DNA of 64,000 nucleotides from Streptomyces composti (GCF_012034205.1 NZ_JAATEM010000017.1:1-64000), one strand, 5' to 3'. Numbered from the stretch's first letter, positions 53,644-62,989 are shown. Translations and numbers: made by a program. The notes: a model not told the origin generated them from the sequence alone.

Positions 53644-53713
53644 GGCCGACGGTCCACGACCGCCGGCCCCACGGCACCGGATCGACGCGAGCCCTCCCCC
53701 GGCCCGCCCGCCA

Positions 53714-55075
53714 CTACAGCACCGGCAGGTTCTTCCGCAGCTCGAACGCCGTCACCTCGGAGCGGTACTCCTCCCACTCCTGCTTCTTGTTGCGGAGGAA
53801 GAAGTCGAAGACGTGCTCGCCGAGGGTCTCGGCGACCAGGTCGCTGCGTTCCATCAGGGTGAGGGCCTCGCCGAGGTTCTGCGGCAGGGGCTCGATGCCG
53901 AGGGCGCGGCGTTCCGCGTCGGAGAGGGCCCAGACGTCGTCCTCGGCACCCGGCGGGAGTTCGTAGCCCTCCTCGATGCCCTTGAGCCCGGCGGCGAGGA
54001 GAACGGCGTAGGCCAGATAGGGGTTGGCGCCGGAGTCCAGGGAGCGGACCTCGACGCGGGCCGAGCCGGTCTTGCCGGGCTTGTACATGGGGACGCGGAC
54101 CAGGGCGGAGCGGTTGTTGTGACCCCAGCAGATGTAGGACGGGGCCTCGCCGCCCGCGCCGGCGGTGCGCTCGGCGCCGCCCCAGATGCGCTTGTAGCTG
54201 TTGACCCACTGGTTGGTGACCGCGGAGATCTCCGCCGCATGCCGCAGCAGGCCGGCGATGAAGGAGCGGCCGACCTTGGAGAGCTGGTACTCGGCCCCGG
54301 ACTCGTAGAAGGCGTTCCGGTCCCCCTCGAAGAGGGACAGGTGGGTGTGCATGCCGGAGCCGGGGTGCTCGGAGAAGGGCTTCGGCATGAAGGTCGCCTG
54401 GACGCCCTGCTCGAGCGCCACCTGCTTCATGACCAGGCGGAAGGTCATGACGTTGTCCGCGGTGGACAGCGCGTCGGCGTAGCGCAGGTCGATCTCCTGC
54501 TGGCCGGGGGCGCCCTCGTGGTGGGAGAACTCCACCGAGATGCCCATGGACTCCAGCATGGTGATCGCCTGGCGGCGGAAGTCCATGCCGACGTTCTGCG
54601 GGGTGTGGTCGAAGTAGCCGGAGTTGTCGGCCGGGGTCGGGCGGCTGCCGTCGACCGGCTTGTCCTTCAGCAGGAAGAACTCGATCTCGGGGTGGGTGTA
54701 GAAGGTGAAGCCCTGGTCGGAGGCGCGGGCGAGGGCGCGCTTGAGGACGTAGCGCGGGTCCGCGAAGGACGGGGAGCCGTCCGGCATCAGGATGTCGCAG
54801 AACATCCGGGCGGTGCCGGGGGCCTCGGCGCGCCAGGGGAGGATCTGGAAGGTGGACGGGTCCGGCTTGGCGATCATGTCGGACTCGTAGACCCGGGCGA
54901 ATCCCTCGATGGCGGAGCCGTCGAAGCCGATGCCCTCGTCGAACGCCTGCTCCAGCTCGGCCGGAGCCACGGCCACGGACTTCAGGAAGCCCAGCACGTC
55001 CGTGAACCACAGGCGTACGAACCGGATGTCGCGCTCCTCCAAGGTCCGGAGCACGAACTCCTGCTGCTTGTCCAT
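53714..55075 (-). CDS. glnA2: glutamine synthetase-like gamma-glutamylpolyamine synthetase (GlnA2 type)
   Basis: 453 residues with the full GS fold: DKQQEFVLRTLEERDIRFVR at the start, IGFDGSAIEGFARVYESDM, HPEIEFFLLK, APGQQEIDLRY, FMPKPFSEHPGSGMHTHLSL and NNRSALVRVP. The start and overall sequence match what I recall of S. coelicolor GlnA2 (SCO2241), which glutamylates polyamines. The adenylylation Tyr region of GlnA is replaced by AEDDVWALSDAERRALG, so GlnE should not act on it. A second ATG five codons earlier is possible; the inner one has GGGGAAG. Confidence 0.9.
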   Translation of the reverse strand: MDKQQEFVLRTLEERDIRFVRLWFTDVLGFLKSVAVAPAELEQAFDEGIGFDGSAIEGFARVYESDMIAKPDPSTFQILPWRAEAPGTARMFCDILMPDGSPSFADPRYVLKRALARASDQGFTFYTHPEIEFFLLKDKPVDGSRPTPADNSGYFDHTPQNVGMDFRRQAITMLESMGISVEFSHHEGAPGQQEIDLRYADALSTADNVMTFRLVMKQVALEQGVQATFMPKPFSEHPGSGMHTHLSLFEGDRNAFYESGAEYQLSKVGRSFIAGLLRHAAEISAVTNQWVNSYKRIWGGAERTAGAGGEAPSYICWGHNNRSALVRVPMYKPGKTGSARVEVRSLDSGANPYLAYAVLLAAGLKGIEEGYELPPGAEDDVWALSDAERRALGIEPLPQNLGEALTLMERSDLVAETLGEHVFDFFLRNKKQEWEEYRSEVTAFELRKNLPVL

Positions 55076-55090
55076 CTTCCGCTTCCCCAT

Positions 55091-55455
55091 CCTTGCCGGT
55101 CAGGCCACCTGTCGTCCCGGGCCACGGGAGACGGTCGGGCGCTCGGGGTCATCCCACCACACCAGCGTTTCATGTGCGTTGCCGACCGCCCTGACGCCCA
55201 TCTTGCCCGTTCACGGCCACCTCCGTAACAGCCGGGGTCGCCCGTTCCGCCCGCCGCTCCGCCGGCCGCTCGGTGCGCTGCGCCATGCGCCGCTCCGGAA
55301 GCCGCCGGGATCCGCCGCAGGTCAGGGGCGCACGTGGCCGGAACTCCACCCCCGCGTTAATTGGAATCTCAGATGCAAGTTTTAATGAGGGGGCAAGCAG
55401 CCGAGCCGGTCCGGCGCCCCGCCGGGCCTGCCCATGCCCAGTCGGAGGAGACCTG
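55091..55455. other. divergent glnA2-hmpA regulatory region
   Basis: 365 nt without a gene between divergent starts. The stretch 55350-55395 is unusually AT-rich and contains the NsrR dyad; the remainder is GC-rich with no recognised GlnR site. Confidence 0.65.
55359..55381 (+). promoter_or_regulatory. NsrR operator candidate of hmpA
   Basis: AATTGGAATCT-C-AGATGCAAGTT: an 11-1-11 inverted repeat with 8 of 11 symmetric pairs, the geometry of Streptomyces NsrR sites. TAATTGG and the GTT end match the S. coelicolor hmpA1 site as I recall it. It lies about 75 nt before the start codon. Confidence 0.7.
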
Positions 55456-56643
55456 ATGCTGTCCGAGCAGTCCGCTGCCGTCGTGCGTGCCACGCTTCCC
55501 GTCGTCGGTGCGTCCCTCGACAAGATCACCGAGCGGTTCTACGCCGGGATGTTCGCCGCCCACCCCGAGTTGCTGCGCGATCTGTTCAACCGCGGCAACC
55601 AGGCCGCCGGCACCCAGCGGCAGGCCCTCGCCGGATCCATCGCCGCCTTCGCGTCCCACCTGCTGGACCACCCCGACCAGCGGCCGGACGCGATGCTCCA
55701 GCGGATCGCCCACAAGCACGCCTCCCTCGGCGTCACCGCGGACCAGTACGAGATCGTCCACCGGCACCTGTTCGCCGCCATCGCCGAGGTGCTCGGCGAG
55801 GCCGTCACGCCCGAGGTGGCGGCCGCCTGGGACGAGGTCTACTGGCTGATGGGGAACGCCCTGATCGCCCTGGAGAAGCGGCTCTACGAGGAGCGCGGCG
55901 GGCACGGCTGGCGCACCTGGCGGGTCGTCGAGCGCGTCCCGGAGACCGCCGACGTGGTGACCTTCCGGCTCCGCCCGGCCGACGGGGGCCCGGTGCGCGA
56001 CTTCCGCCCCGGTCAGTACGTGTCCGTGCGGGTCGCCCTCCCCGACGGCGCCCGGCAGATACGGCAGTACAGCCTGACCGGCGCGCCCAGCCCCGGGGAA
56101 CGGCAGTTCGCGGTCAAGCGGGTGCACGGGGGCGGCGCGCCGGACGGCGAGGTCTCCCATCACCTGCACGCCCAGGTGCACGCGGGTGACCTGCTGGAGC
56201 TGTCCGAGGCGTACGGCGACCTGGTGCTGGACGCGGCCCCGGGCACACCGCTGCTGCTCGCCTCCGCCGGCATCGGCGTGACCCCGATGATCGCCATGCT
56301 GGCGCACCTCGCCGAGAACGGGCACCAGGCCCCGGTCACCGTGGTGCACGGCGACCGCTCCCCCGCCGACCACGCGCTGCGCAACGACCACCTGGCCTAC
56401 GCCGCCAAGCTGCCCGACGGTGCGGTGCACCTCTGGTACGAGCAGGACGCCCCGGCCGACACGCACACCGGCTACGTCGATCTCGCGGAGGTGCCGGTCG
56501 TCCCCGGCACGCGCGCCTACCTGTGCGGCCCGCTGCCCTTCATGCGGTCGGTGCGTGAGCAGCTGCTCGGCAAGGGTGTCGCACCGGCCGACATCCACTA
56601 CGAGGTGTTCGGCCCGGACCTGTGGCTGGCCCGGCAGGACTGA
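55456..56643 (+). CDS. hmpA: flavohaemoglobin (nitric oxide dioxygenase)
   Basis: 395 residues. Globin domain 1-138 with the proximal His in IAHKHASLG (His88), FAD domain with RQYSLTGAP and VKRVHGGG, NAD domain with ASAGIGVTPMIAML and YLCGPLPFM. Converts NO and O2 to nitrate with NAD(P)H, in the cytoplasm. GGAGGAG precedes the ATG. The NsrR dyad upstream and nsrR nearby make NO induction likely. Confidence 0.95.
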   Translation: MLSEQSAAVVRATLPVVGASLDKITERFYAGMFAAHPELLRDLFNRGNQAAGTQRQALAGSIAAFASHLLDHPDQRPDAMLQRIAHKHASLGVTADQYEIVHRHLFAAIAEVLGEAVTPEVAAAWDEVYWLMGNALIALEKRLYEERGGHGWRTWRVVERVPETADVVTFRLRPADGGPVRDFRPGQYVSVRVALPDGARQIRQYSLTGAPSPGERQFAVKRVHGGGAPDGEVSHHLHAQVHAGDLLELSEAYGDLVLDAAPGTPLLLASAGIGVTPMIAMLAHLAENGHQAPVTVVHGDRSPADHALRNDHLAYAAKLPDGAVHLWYEQDAPADTHTGYVDLAEVPVVPGTRAYLCGPLPFMRSVREQLLGKGVAPADIHYEVFGPDLWLARQD

Positions 56644-56665
56644 CGCCGGCCCGGTGCCGGCCGGG

Positions 56666-56703
56666 TGCCGGTGAGGCGAGGGGCACCGGCAGGGCGCCCC
56701 TCG
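56666..56703. terminator. overlapping hairpins between convergent hmpA and MFS gene
   Basis: Two mutually exclusive stems: TGCCGGTG / CACCGGCA (56666-56691) and CGAGGGGC / GCCCCTCG (56677-56703). Each could serve one of the convergent transcripts. Confidence 0.6.
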
Positions 56704-56713
56704 CGAACGGCCC

Positions 56714-57931
56714 TCACCTGGCTTCCAGCGCCTCCGCCCCCTGCGGCACGCGGCCGGCCACGACCCTCCCGGGGATCCGGGCCGCCCTGCGGTCCACCGC
56801 GTGGGCCAGGGCGGCCACGCCGATGCCCAGAGCCGCCAGGGCCGCGCCCGCGAGCGCCGGGGAGGTCGCACCGAGTCCGGCGGCGAGGGCCAGGCCACCG
56901 ATCCAGGCGCCGCCGGCGTTCGCCAGGTTGAAGGCGGCCTGGTTGGCGGAGGAGGCCAGGGAGGGGGCGGAGGCGGCCTTCTCCATGACCATCAGCTGGA
57001 GCGGGGAGCCGGTGACGAAGGCGGCGAGGCCCAGCAGGACCACCGCGGCCGCCGCCGTCGCCTGGGTGCGCATCAGCAGCGGGAAGAGGGCCAGGACCAC
57101 GGTGAGGGAGGCCAGGCCGCCGAACAGGGTGGCCCGCAGGGAGCGGTCGGCGAGGCGGCCGCCCAGCAGGTTCCCCGCGGTCGCGCCGACGCCGAAGAGC
57201 GCGAGCAGCAGCGTCACGGTGCTCTCGCCGTAGCCGGCCGCCCCGGTGAGCATCGGGGCGATGTAGCTGTAGGCGGCGAAGAGCGCGCCGAAGCCCGCGA
57301 CGGTGGTGCCGAGGGCCAGCCAGACGGGCAGCGAGCGCAGGGCGGTGAGCTCGCCGCGCAGTCCCGTGCGCGGGGCGGTGGGGCTGTCGGCGGCGGGGAT
57401 CAGCAGGGCCAGCGAGGCGATCGCGGCGAGGCCGATCGCACAGACCGCGAGGAAGGTGGTGCGCCAGCCGAGGTGCTGGCCCATGAGCGTGGCGAGCGGG
57501 ACGCCCACGACGTTGGCGAGCGTGAGTCCCAGGAACATCAGGGAGACGGACCGGGCCTTGCGGTCGGGGGTCACCAGGTCGGCCGCCACCACGGCGCCGA
57601 CCCCGAAGAACGCGCCGTGCGGCAGTCCGCTCAGGAAGCGGGCGGCCAGCAGCCAGCCGTGGTCGGGGGCGAGCGCGGAGAGCGCGTTGCCCGCCACGAA
57701 CAGGGCCATGAGTCCGATCAGCACCCGGCGGCGCGGCATGCGGGCGGTCGCGGCGGCGAGCAGCGGGGCGCCCACGACCACCCCGAGCGCGTACGCCGAG
57801 ACCAGGTGCCCCGCACCGGGGATGGAGGTGCCCAGGTCGGCGGCGACGTCGGGGAGCAGGCCCATCATGACGAACTCGGTGGTGCCGATGCCGAAGGCGC
57901 CTACGGCGAGGGCGAGGAGGGCCAGGGGCAT
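56714..57931 (-). CDS. MFS efflux transporter (DHA1, 12 TM)
   Basis: 405 residues, twelve membrane helices. MPLALLALAVGAFGIGTTEF, the motif-A type loop ARMPRRRVLIG and RFLSGLPHGAFFGVGAVVAADLV are typical of the AraJ/CmlA/Cmx-like DHA1 group exporting drugs or sugars. Substrate unknown. The frame is open 38 codons upstream but lacks a hydrophobic start. A GTTCAG-N3-CTGAAC palindrome lies 52 nt before the ATG and suggests a repressor not encoded next door. Confidence 0.88.
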   Translation of the reverse strand: MPLALLALAVGAFGIGTTEFVMMGLLPDVAADLGTSIPGAGHLVSAYALGVVVGAPLLAAATARMPRRRVLIGLMALFVAGNALSALAPDHGWLLAARFLSGLPHGAFFGVGAVVAADLVTPDRKARSVSLMFLGLTLANVVGVPLATLMGQHLGWRTTFLAVCAIGLAAIASLALLIPAADSPTAPRTGLRGELTALRSLPVWLALGTTVAGFGALFAAYSYIAPMLTGAAGYGESTVTLLLALFGVGATAGNLLGGRLADRSLRATLFGGLASLTVVLALFPLLMRTQATAAAAVVLLGLAAFVTGSPLQLMVMEKAASAPSLASSANQAAFNLANAGGAWIGGLALAAGLGATSPALAGAALAALGIGVAALAHAVDRRAARIPGRVVAGRVPQGAEALEAR

Positions 57932-57982
57932 GAAGGAGCGGACCTTTCGGGGCGGGAGCGTCGGACGTGCGTCCGGCTTTAT

Positions 57983-57997
57983 GTTCAGCGACTGAAC
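57983..57997 (-). promoter_or_regulatory. palindromic operator candidate of the MFS gene
   Basis: GTTCAG-CGA-CTGAAC, perfect 6-bp half-sites in an AT-rich context (TTTAT before, AAAG after), overlapping the likely promoter. Confidence 0.6.
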
Positions 57998-58029
57998 AAA
58001 GTCTCTCAGGACTCGCTCCCGGCATGCGC

Positions 58030-58062
58030 GGCGCGGGGCCGGCAAAGCACCGGCCCCGCGCC
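58030..58062 (-). terminator. terminator of the VanJ-like phosphatase gene
   Basis: 13-bp perfect stem GGCGCGGGGCCGG / CCGGCCCCGCGCC with a 7-nt loop, 26 nt past the stop codon at 58088. Confidence 0.75.
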
Positions 58063-58087
58063 GTTGACCTGGGGTTTCTCGCGCCTC

Positions 58088-59140
58088 TTACGAATCTTCT
58101 GTGGTCAGCTTCACACGCGCCGCGATCGGCAGGTGGTCGCTCGGGGTCTGGGGCAGCGTCCAGGAGCTCGTCGGCTCCGCGCCCTTGACCATGATCTGGT
58201 CGATCCGCGCCATCGGGAACGCGGCCGGCCAGCTGAAGCCGAAGCCGCTGCCCACCGCGCCCTGGGTGGAGCGCATCTGGGAGGTGACCGCGTTCAGGGA
58301 GCGGTCGTTCATGGTCCCGTTGAGGTCGCCCAGCAGGACGATGTTGCGCAGCGGCTCGCCGGCGATCGCCTCGCCGAGGGCGTCGGCGCTCTTGTCGCGC
58401 TGACGGGCCGTGAAACCGGCCTCCAGCTTCACCCGCACCGACGGCAGATGCGCCACGTACACCGCGACCTGGCCGCCGGGCGCGCTCACCGTGGCGCGCA
58501 TGGCGCGCTTCCAGCCGAGCCGGATGTCGACCGCCTCGACGTCGCTGAGCGGGTACTTGCTCCACAGGCCGACCGTGCCCACCACGGCGTGGTGGCGGTA
58601 GGTGGACCGCAGCGCGTCCCGGTAGACCGGGACCGCGGACGCCTTGAGCTCCTCGAGCGCGAGCACATCGGCGCCGGAGGCGGCCACCTCACGCGCGGTG
58701 CCCGCCGGGTCGGGGTTCTCCGCGTTGACGTTGTGCGTGGCCACCGTCAGCTCGCCGCCGGTGGTGGTCTTGTCGGTGAGCAGACCGCCGAAGAGGTTCA
58801 GCCAGACCACCGCCGGGAGCAGCGTCGCGATCAGCGCCGTGGCCGACCTGCGCAGCAGGGCCAGCAGGAGCAGCACCGGGATGAACACGCCCAGCCAGGG
58901 CAGGAACGTCTCCACCAGGCTGCCCAGGTTGCCGATCCGGTTCGGGATCTGCGCGTGAGCCAGCATCACCACGGCCAGCACCACGGCGAAGGCCGCCAGC
59001 ACCAGGCCCCGGCGCCAGATGCGGCGGTCGTCCCGCCAGCCTCTGGTCAGGGCGTCGATCAGGCGCTGAAGCCGGGATGTCCGGTGCTCGGGATCCGAGC
59101 CACCGTTGTCCGTCTGCGTCATGTACGCCTGCTGCGCCAT
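58088..59140 (-). CDS. membrane-anchored EEP-family phosphatase/nuclease, VanJ-like
   Basis: 350 residues. Three N-terminal membrane helices (GLVLAAFAVVLAVVMLAHA, LPWLGVFIPVLLLLALL, ATLLPAVVWLNLFGGLL) and an extracellular endonuclease/exonuclease/phosphatase domain: VATHNVNAENPD, LALEELKAS, IVLLGDLNGTMN, ARIDQIMVKG and SDHLPIAARV. This layout is that of S. coelicolor VanJ, a teicoplanin-resistance protein thought to act on lipid-linked wall precursors. Resistance here is inference. A second ATG at codon 7 is possible. Confidence 0.85.
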   Translation of the reverse strand: MAQQAYMTQTDNGGSDPEHRTSRLQRLIDALTRGWRDDRRIWRRGLVLAAFAVVLAVVMLAHAQIPNRIGNLGSLVETFLPWLGVFIPVLLLLALLRRSATALIATLLPAVVWLNLFGGLLTDKTTTGGELTVATHNVNAENPDPAGTAREVAASGADVLALEELKASAVPVYRDALRSTYRHHAVVGTVGLWSKYPLSDVEAVDIRLGWKRAMRATVSAPGGQVAVYVAHLPSVRVKLEAGFTARQRDKSADALGEAIAGEPLRNIVLLGDLNGTMNDRSLNAVTSQMRSTQGAVGSGFGFSWPAAFPMARIDQIMVKGAEPTSSWTLPQTPSDHLPIAARVKLTTEDS

Positions 59141-59305
59141 ACCGTCGCCTCACAACTTGCCGTGCGCACCGTCTCTCCCGTGTCCGTACAGACCCTAGGG
59201 GATGATCGGTGCCCTTCCTGCCGTCTCTCGACGGCCGTACGGGGGCGATGACGTGGCATGGCGGGGCACGAGTTCCGTCTGTGACGAAATGCGCACATGC
59301 CGGGT

Positions 59306-60070
59306 TCAACGGCCGGGGCGCAGGCCCTCCAGAAGGGTGTCGACGACCTCGGCGGCGAGGTCCTCGGGGAGGTCGGCGTCGGGACGCATCACGGTGCGCA
59401 GCAGGATGGGGCCGACCACTATGTCGTTGAGCAGTTCCAGGTCGACGTCGGTGCGCAGTTCGCCGTTCTCCTGACCCCGGCGCAGCACCTCGAGCCCGAG
59501 GCGGCGGCGTGGTTCGATGGCGGTGGCCTGGTAGGCCGCCCAGATCTTCGGGCTGCTCTTCATCTGGGCGTGCACGTTGTGCAGGATCGCCGAGGTTCTG
59601 CTGGCCAGTCCGCGCCGGCGCAGGGACTCGAGCAGCACGACGAGGTCGTCGCGCAGGCAGGTGCCGGGGAGTTCGGGGTCCGGGGGCTCGGCGGCGCGGA
59701 CCACGTCGACGAAGAGTTCCTCCTTGCCGCTCCAGCGGCGGTAGATGGTGGCCTTGCCGACGCCGGCGGTGCGGGCGATCCGCTCGATCGACAGCTCCGC
59801 GAGCGGCACGCCCGCCTCCAGGAGCTTCATCACGCCGTCGATGATGGCGCGTTCGACCGCCTCGCTGCGGGGCCGTCCGCGGGCGGGGCCGCCGTCCTGG
59901 CGGGTGCCGTTCGTCTCCTCGGCCGCGGTGCGCGGGGCGGCACCCGGGTACGGGGCGCCGTCGGCCCTGCTGCCGTCGCCGGCGCCGTTGCTGCCGCCGG
60001 TGCGCGCGCCGTCGTACGTACCGGGGCGCGCGCTGTCGTACGTACCGGTGCCGGTCTCGGCGGGGCTCAC
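59306..60070 (-). CDS. TetR family regulator, partner of MFS pump
   Basis: 254 residues. A 65-residue Gly/Thr/Ala/Arg-rich extension with a GTYDSAR / GTYDGAR repeat precedes the HTH at about 68-118 (VERAIIDGVMKLLEAG, SIERIARTAGVGKATIYRRW). The C-terminal domain is that of TetR_C_11-type regulators. It starts 36 nt after the stop of the MFS gene, in the same operon. GTG start after AAGGAC. The start may lie further in if the extension is not translated. Confidence 0.85.
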   Translation of the reverse strand: MSPAETGTGTYDSARPGTYDGARTGGSNGAGDGSRADGAPYPGAAPRTAAEETNGTRQDGGPARGRPRSEAVERAIIDGVMKLLEAGVPLAELSIERIARTAGVGKATIYRRWSGKEELFVDVVRAAEPPDPELPGTCLRDDLVVLLESLRRRGLASRTSAILHNVHAQMKSSPKIWAAYQATAIEPRRRLGLEVLRRGQENGELRTDVDLELLNDIVVGPILLRTVMRPDADLPEDLAAEVVDTLLEGLRPGR

Positions 60071-60106
60071 GTCCTTCGTTCCCTTCCCTGGGCCGCGTCG
60101 GGCGCT

Positions 60107-61699
60107 TCAGTCTGCCGCCTTCACCAACTCCGGTCCCCGCTCCCCGTTCTCCGGCGGCGCGGGATCGCGCCGGGGCAGGAACAGAGCGGTGACGACGGCC
60201 CCGGCGAGGGCGACGCCCGCGCCCCACAGCGCCGTGACATGCATGGCGTGCACGAACGCATCGGCCGCCGGCCCGGCCAGGGCCCGGCCCGGGTCGCCGA
60301 GCCGCTCCGCGGCGGCCAGGGTGGCCTCGATGGACTCGCCGGCCGCGTGGCGGACGCCGGGCGGCAGCACGGCCAGCTCCTCCTCGACGCCGTTGCGGTA
60401 CGCCGCGGAGAGCACCGAGCCGAGCACGGCGACGCCGAGGGCGCCGCCGACCTGGCGGAAGGTGTTGCTGAGCGCGGAGGCCCGGCCCGCCTTCTCCCGG
60501 GGCAGCGCCTGCATGATCAGAACGCTGACCGGGGTCATCACATGCGCCATCCCGGCACCCATGAGGAAGAAGACGACCTCGAGGAGCCAGATGGGGGTGT
60601 CGCGGTCCAGGAGGGTGAAGGCGGCGAGCATCGAGGCGAGCAGCAGCAGACCGCCGGTGGTGGTGGCGCGGTTGCCGAAGCGGTCGACGAGGAGCCGGGC
60701 CCGCGGTGCGAAGAACATCTGCGCGACGGCGATCGGCAGCATCAGCAGGCCGGTCTCCAGCGGCGAGTAGCCGCGCACGCTCTGGGCGTAGAAGACCGCG
60801 AAGAACATCACGCCCATGAGCGCGAAGAAGACCAGCGCGACGGCGCCGATCGACGCGGAGAACACCTTGTTGCGGAAGTACCGCACATCCAGGGACGGAT
60901 GGTCGCTGCGCGCCTCGAACACCACGAAGGCCGCCAGCACCGCGAGCCCGGCGCCGGCCGTGGTCAGCACGGTGGGGTCGGTGAGGTCGGCGAGCTGGCC
61001 GCCCTTGATGATCCCGTAGACCAGCAGGACCAGGCCGACCACGGAGAGCAGGACGCCGACGGGATCCAGCCGTCCGGGCCGGGGATCGCGCGAGTCGGGC
61101 ACCAGCCACAGCATCAGGGCGAGGGCCAGCAGCACGATCGGCACATTGACCAGGAAGACCGAGCCCCACCAGAAGTGGTCGAGCAGCAGGCCGCCGGTGA
61201 CCGGTCCGATGGCGATGGCCAGCCCCACGCCGCCCGCCCAGACGCCGATGGCCTTGGGCTGTTCGTCGCGCTCGAAGACGTTCATCAGCACGGCCAGGGT
61301 GGCCGGCATCACGAAGGCCGCGCCCAGGCCCATCAGCGCGCGCCAGCCGATCAGCTGCCCGGGCGAGGCGGAGAAGGCGGCGAGCGCCGAGCCGAGGCCG
61401 AACACGGTGAGGCCGCCGAGCAGCACCTTCTTGCGGCCGAGGCGGTCGCCGACCAGGCCGGCGGTGAACAGCAGGCCGGCGAAGACGAGCGTGTAGGCGT
61501 TGATCGCCCATTCGAGTTCGCTCTGGGTGGCGCCGAGGCCGGTGGGGGCCGGGGTGGAGATCGTCCGGATGGCGACGTTCAGGATCGAGTTGTCCAGCAC
61601 CACGATCAGCAGGCTCAGCATCAGCACGCCGAGGATCACCCAGCGGCGCCGGTGCACCGACTCGGGGACGCGGCGGGCGGGAGCGGCGGGATTACTCAT
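60107..61699 (-). CDS. MFS drug efflux transporter (DHA2, 14 TM)
   Basis: 530 residues. [32 protein letters not shown] and the motif [14 protein letters not shown] are those of EmrB/QacA-type proton-driven exporters. Probably exports drugs or toxic metabolites; the substrate is unknown. First gene of the MFS-tetR operon, with an inverted-repeat operator just before the ATG. Confidence 0.92.
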   Translation of the reverse strand: MSNPAAPARRVPESVHRRRWVILGVLMLSLLIVVLDNSILNVAIRTISTPAPTGLGATQSELEWAINAYTLVFAGLLFTAGLVGDRLGRKKVLLGGLTVFGLGSALAAFSASPGQLIGWRALMGLGAAFVMPATLAVLMNVFERDEQPKAIGVWAGGVGLAIAIGPVTGGLLLDHFWWGSVFLVNVPIVLLALALMLWLVPDSRDPRPGRLDPVGVLLSVVGLVLLVYGIIKGGQLADLTDPTVLTTAGAGLAVLAAFVVFEARSDHPSLDVRYFRNKVFSASIGAVALVFFALMGVMFFAVFYAQSVRGYSPLETGLLMLPIAVAQMFFAPRARLLVDRFGNRATTTGGLLLLASMLAAFTLLDRDTPIWLLEVVFFLMGAGMAHVMTPVSVLIMQALPREKAGRASALSNTFRQVGGALGVAVLGSVLSAAYRNGVEEELAVLPPGVRHAAGESIEATLAAAERLGDPGRALAGPAADAFVHAMHVTALWGAGVALAGAVVTALFLPRRDPAPPENGERGPELVKAAD

Positions 61700-61719
61700 A
61701 CGGCCAGCGTCTCACGGAT

Positions 61720-61746
61720 TCCGATACGGCACCGTCTCGTATCGGA
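61720..61746 (-). promoter_or_regulatory. TetR-type operator of the MFS-tetR operon
   Basis: TCCGATACG-N9-CGTATCGGA, perfect 9-bp half-sites 20-46 nt before the MFS start. The gene product of the downstream TetR gene is the natural candidate to bind it. Confidence 0.7.
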
Positions 61747-61935
61747 TCGCCTGTCCCCCGGAGGGGCCGTCCGCGCCAAGGCGCCGAGGGCCGGCGGACC
61801 CCACGAGCGGCCCGGCGGAGGTCACAGAGGGACGTCGGGAGGACCCCTGGCCCTCGGCCGTCCGAGGTGCAACCATGGACGTGGTCCGGGGACGCCGTGA
61901 GGGCGCCTCGAGATGACGTGTTAGGAGCCGTTGCC

Positions 61936-62832
61936 ATGACGCAGCTTTCGGCTGCCCAGACGGCTGCGCGGACCGCGCAGCCCGCGAAGTCAGCATCCTC
62001 CGACGGCAGCAAGGCGCTGTACGGGGGCAAGGGCACTCGCCGTATCACCGTCCGCGACATCGCCCTCGCCAAGGAGCGGGGCGAGAAGTGGCCCATGCTC
62101 ACCGCCTACGACGCGATGACCGCGTCCGTGTTCGACGAGGCCGGGATCCCGGTCATGCTGGTGGGCGACTCGGCCGGCAACTGCCACCTCGGGTACGACA
62201 CCACCGTTCCCGTCACCCTCGACGAGATGGTCATGCTCTCGGCGGCCGTCGTACGGGGCACCTCGCGTGCCCTGATCGTCGGCGACCTGCCCTTCGGCTC
62301 GTACCAGGAGGGCCCGGTGCAGGCGCTGCGCTCGGCGACCCGGCTGGTGAAGGAGGCCGGGGTCGGCGCGGTGAAGCTGGAGGGCGGGGAGCGCTCGCAC
62401 CGGCAGATCGAGCTGCTGGTGGAGTCCGGGATTCCCGTGATGGCGCACATCGGGCTGACCCCGCAGTCCGTGAACACGATGGGCTACCGCGTGCAGGGGC
62501 GCGGCGAGGAGGCGGCGCAGCAGCTACTGCGGGACGCCAAGGCCGTGCAGGACGCGGGGGCGTTCGCGGTGGTCCTCGAGCTGGTGCCGGCGGAGCTGGC
62601 GGCCGAGGTGACGCGGGTACTGCACATTCCGACGGTCGGGATCGGGGCCGGGCCGGAGACGGATGCGCAGGTGCTGGTGTGGACCGACATGCTCGGGCTC
62701 ACCCAGGGCCGGGTGCCGAGGTTCGTGAAGCAGTACGCCGATCTGCGGTCCGTCATGACGGGAGCGGTGAAGGCGTTCGCCGACGAGGTCGTCGCCGGGA
62801 CGTTCCCCCAGGAGGAGCACTCCGTCCACTGA
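61936..62832 (+). CDS. panB: 3-methyl-2-oxobutanoate hydroxymethyltransferase
   Basis: 298 residues. First committed step of pantothenate synthesis: ketoisovalerate + methylene-tetrahydrofolate to ketopantoate. Motifs: [25 protein letters not shown] (Mg ligand Asp), [34 protein letters not shown] and [18 protein letters not shown] 40-residue N-terminal Ala/Ser-rich extension is typical of Streptomyces PanB. AGGAG precedes the ATG. A terminator follows. Confidence 0.96.
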   Translation: MTQLSAAQTAARTAQPAKSASSDGSKALYGGKGTRRITVRDIALAKERGEKWPMLTAYDAMTASVFDEAGIPVMLVGDSAGNCHLGYDTTVPVTLDEMVMLSAAVVRGTSRALIVGDLPFGSYQEGPVQALRSATRLVKEAGVGAVKLEGGERSHRQIELLVESGIPVMAHIGLTPQSVNTMGYRVQGRGEEAAQQLLRDAKAVQDAGAFAVVLELVPAELAAEVTRVLHIPTVGIGAGPETDAQVLVWTDMLGLTQGRVPRFVKQYADLRSVMTGAVKAFADEVVAGTFPQEEHSVH

Positions 62833-62869
62833 CCGCCCGGAACAACCGAAGCCACTGTGGTTCCACCGT

Positions 62870-62903
62870 GCAGCCCGCCGATCCTCCCCCGTCGGCGGGC
62901 TGC
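62870..62903 (+). terminator. panB terminator
   Basis: GCAGCCCGCCGA / TCGGCGGGCTGC, perfect 12-bp stem with a 10-nt loop, 38 nt past the stop. Confidence 0.8.
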
Positions 62904-62961
62904 CGCTCGCAGGCGCCCGCAGGGCGGGCGCGCCCGGCCGACAGGGAGCCGACCAGGGCGC

Positions 62962-62989
62962 TGTCGGTGCAGTGTCGGTGATCTGTCGG
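62962..62989 (+). promoter_or_regulatory. three TGTCGG direct repeats with 11-bp period
   Basis: TGTCGG at 62962, 62973 and 62984, one helical turn apart, 24-51 nt before the ABC ATPase start codon. This spacing is typical of sites for SARP and OmpR/PhoP-type activators. Confidence 0.5.
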
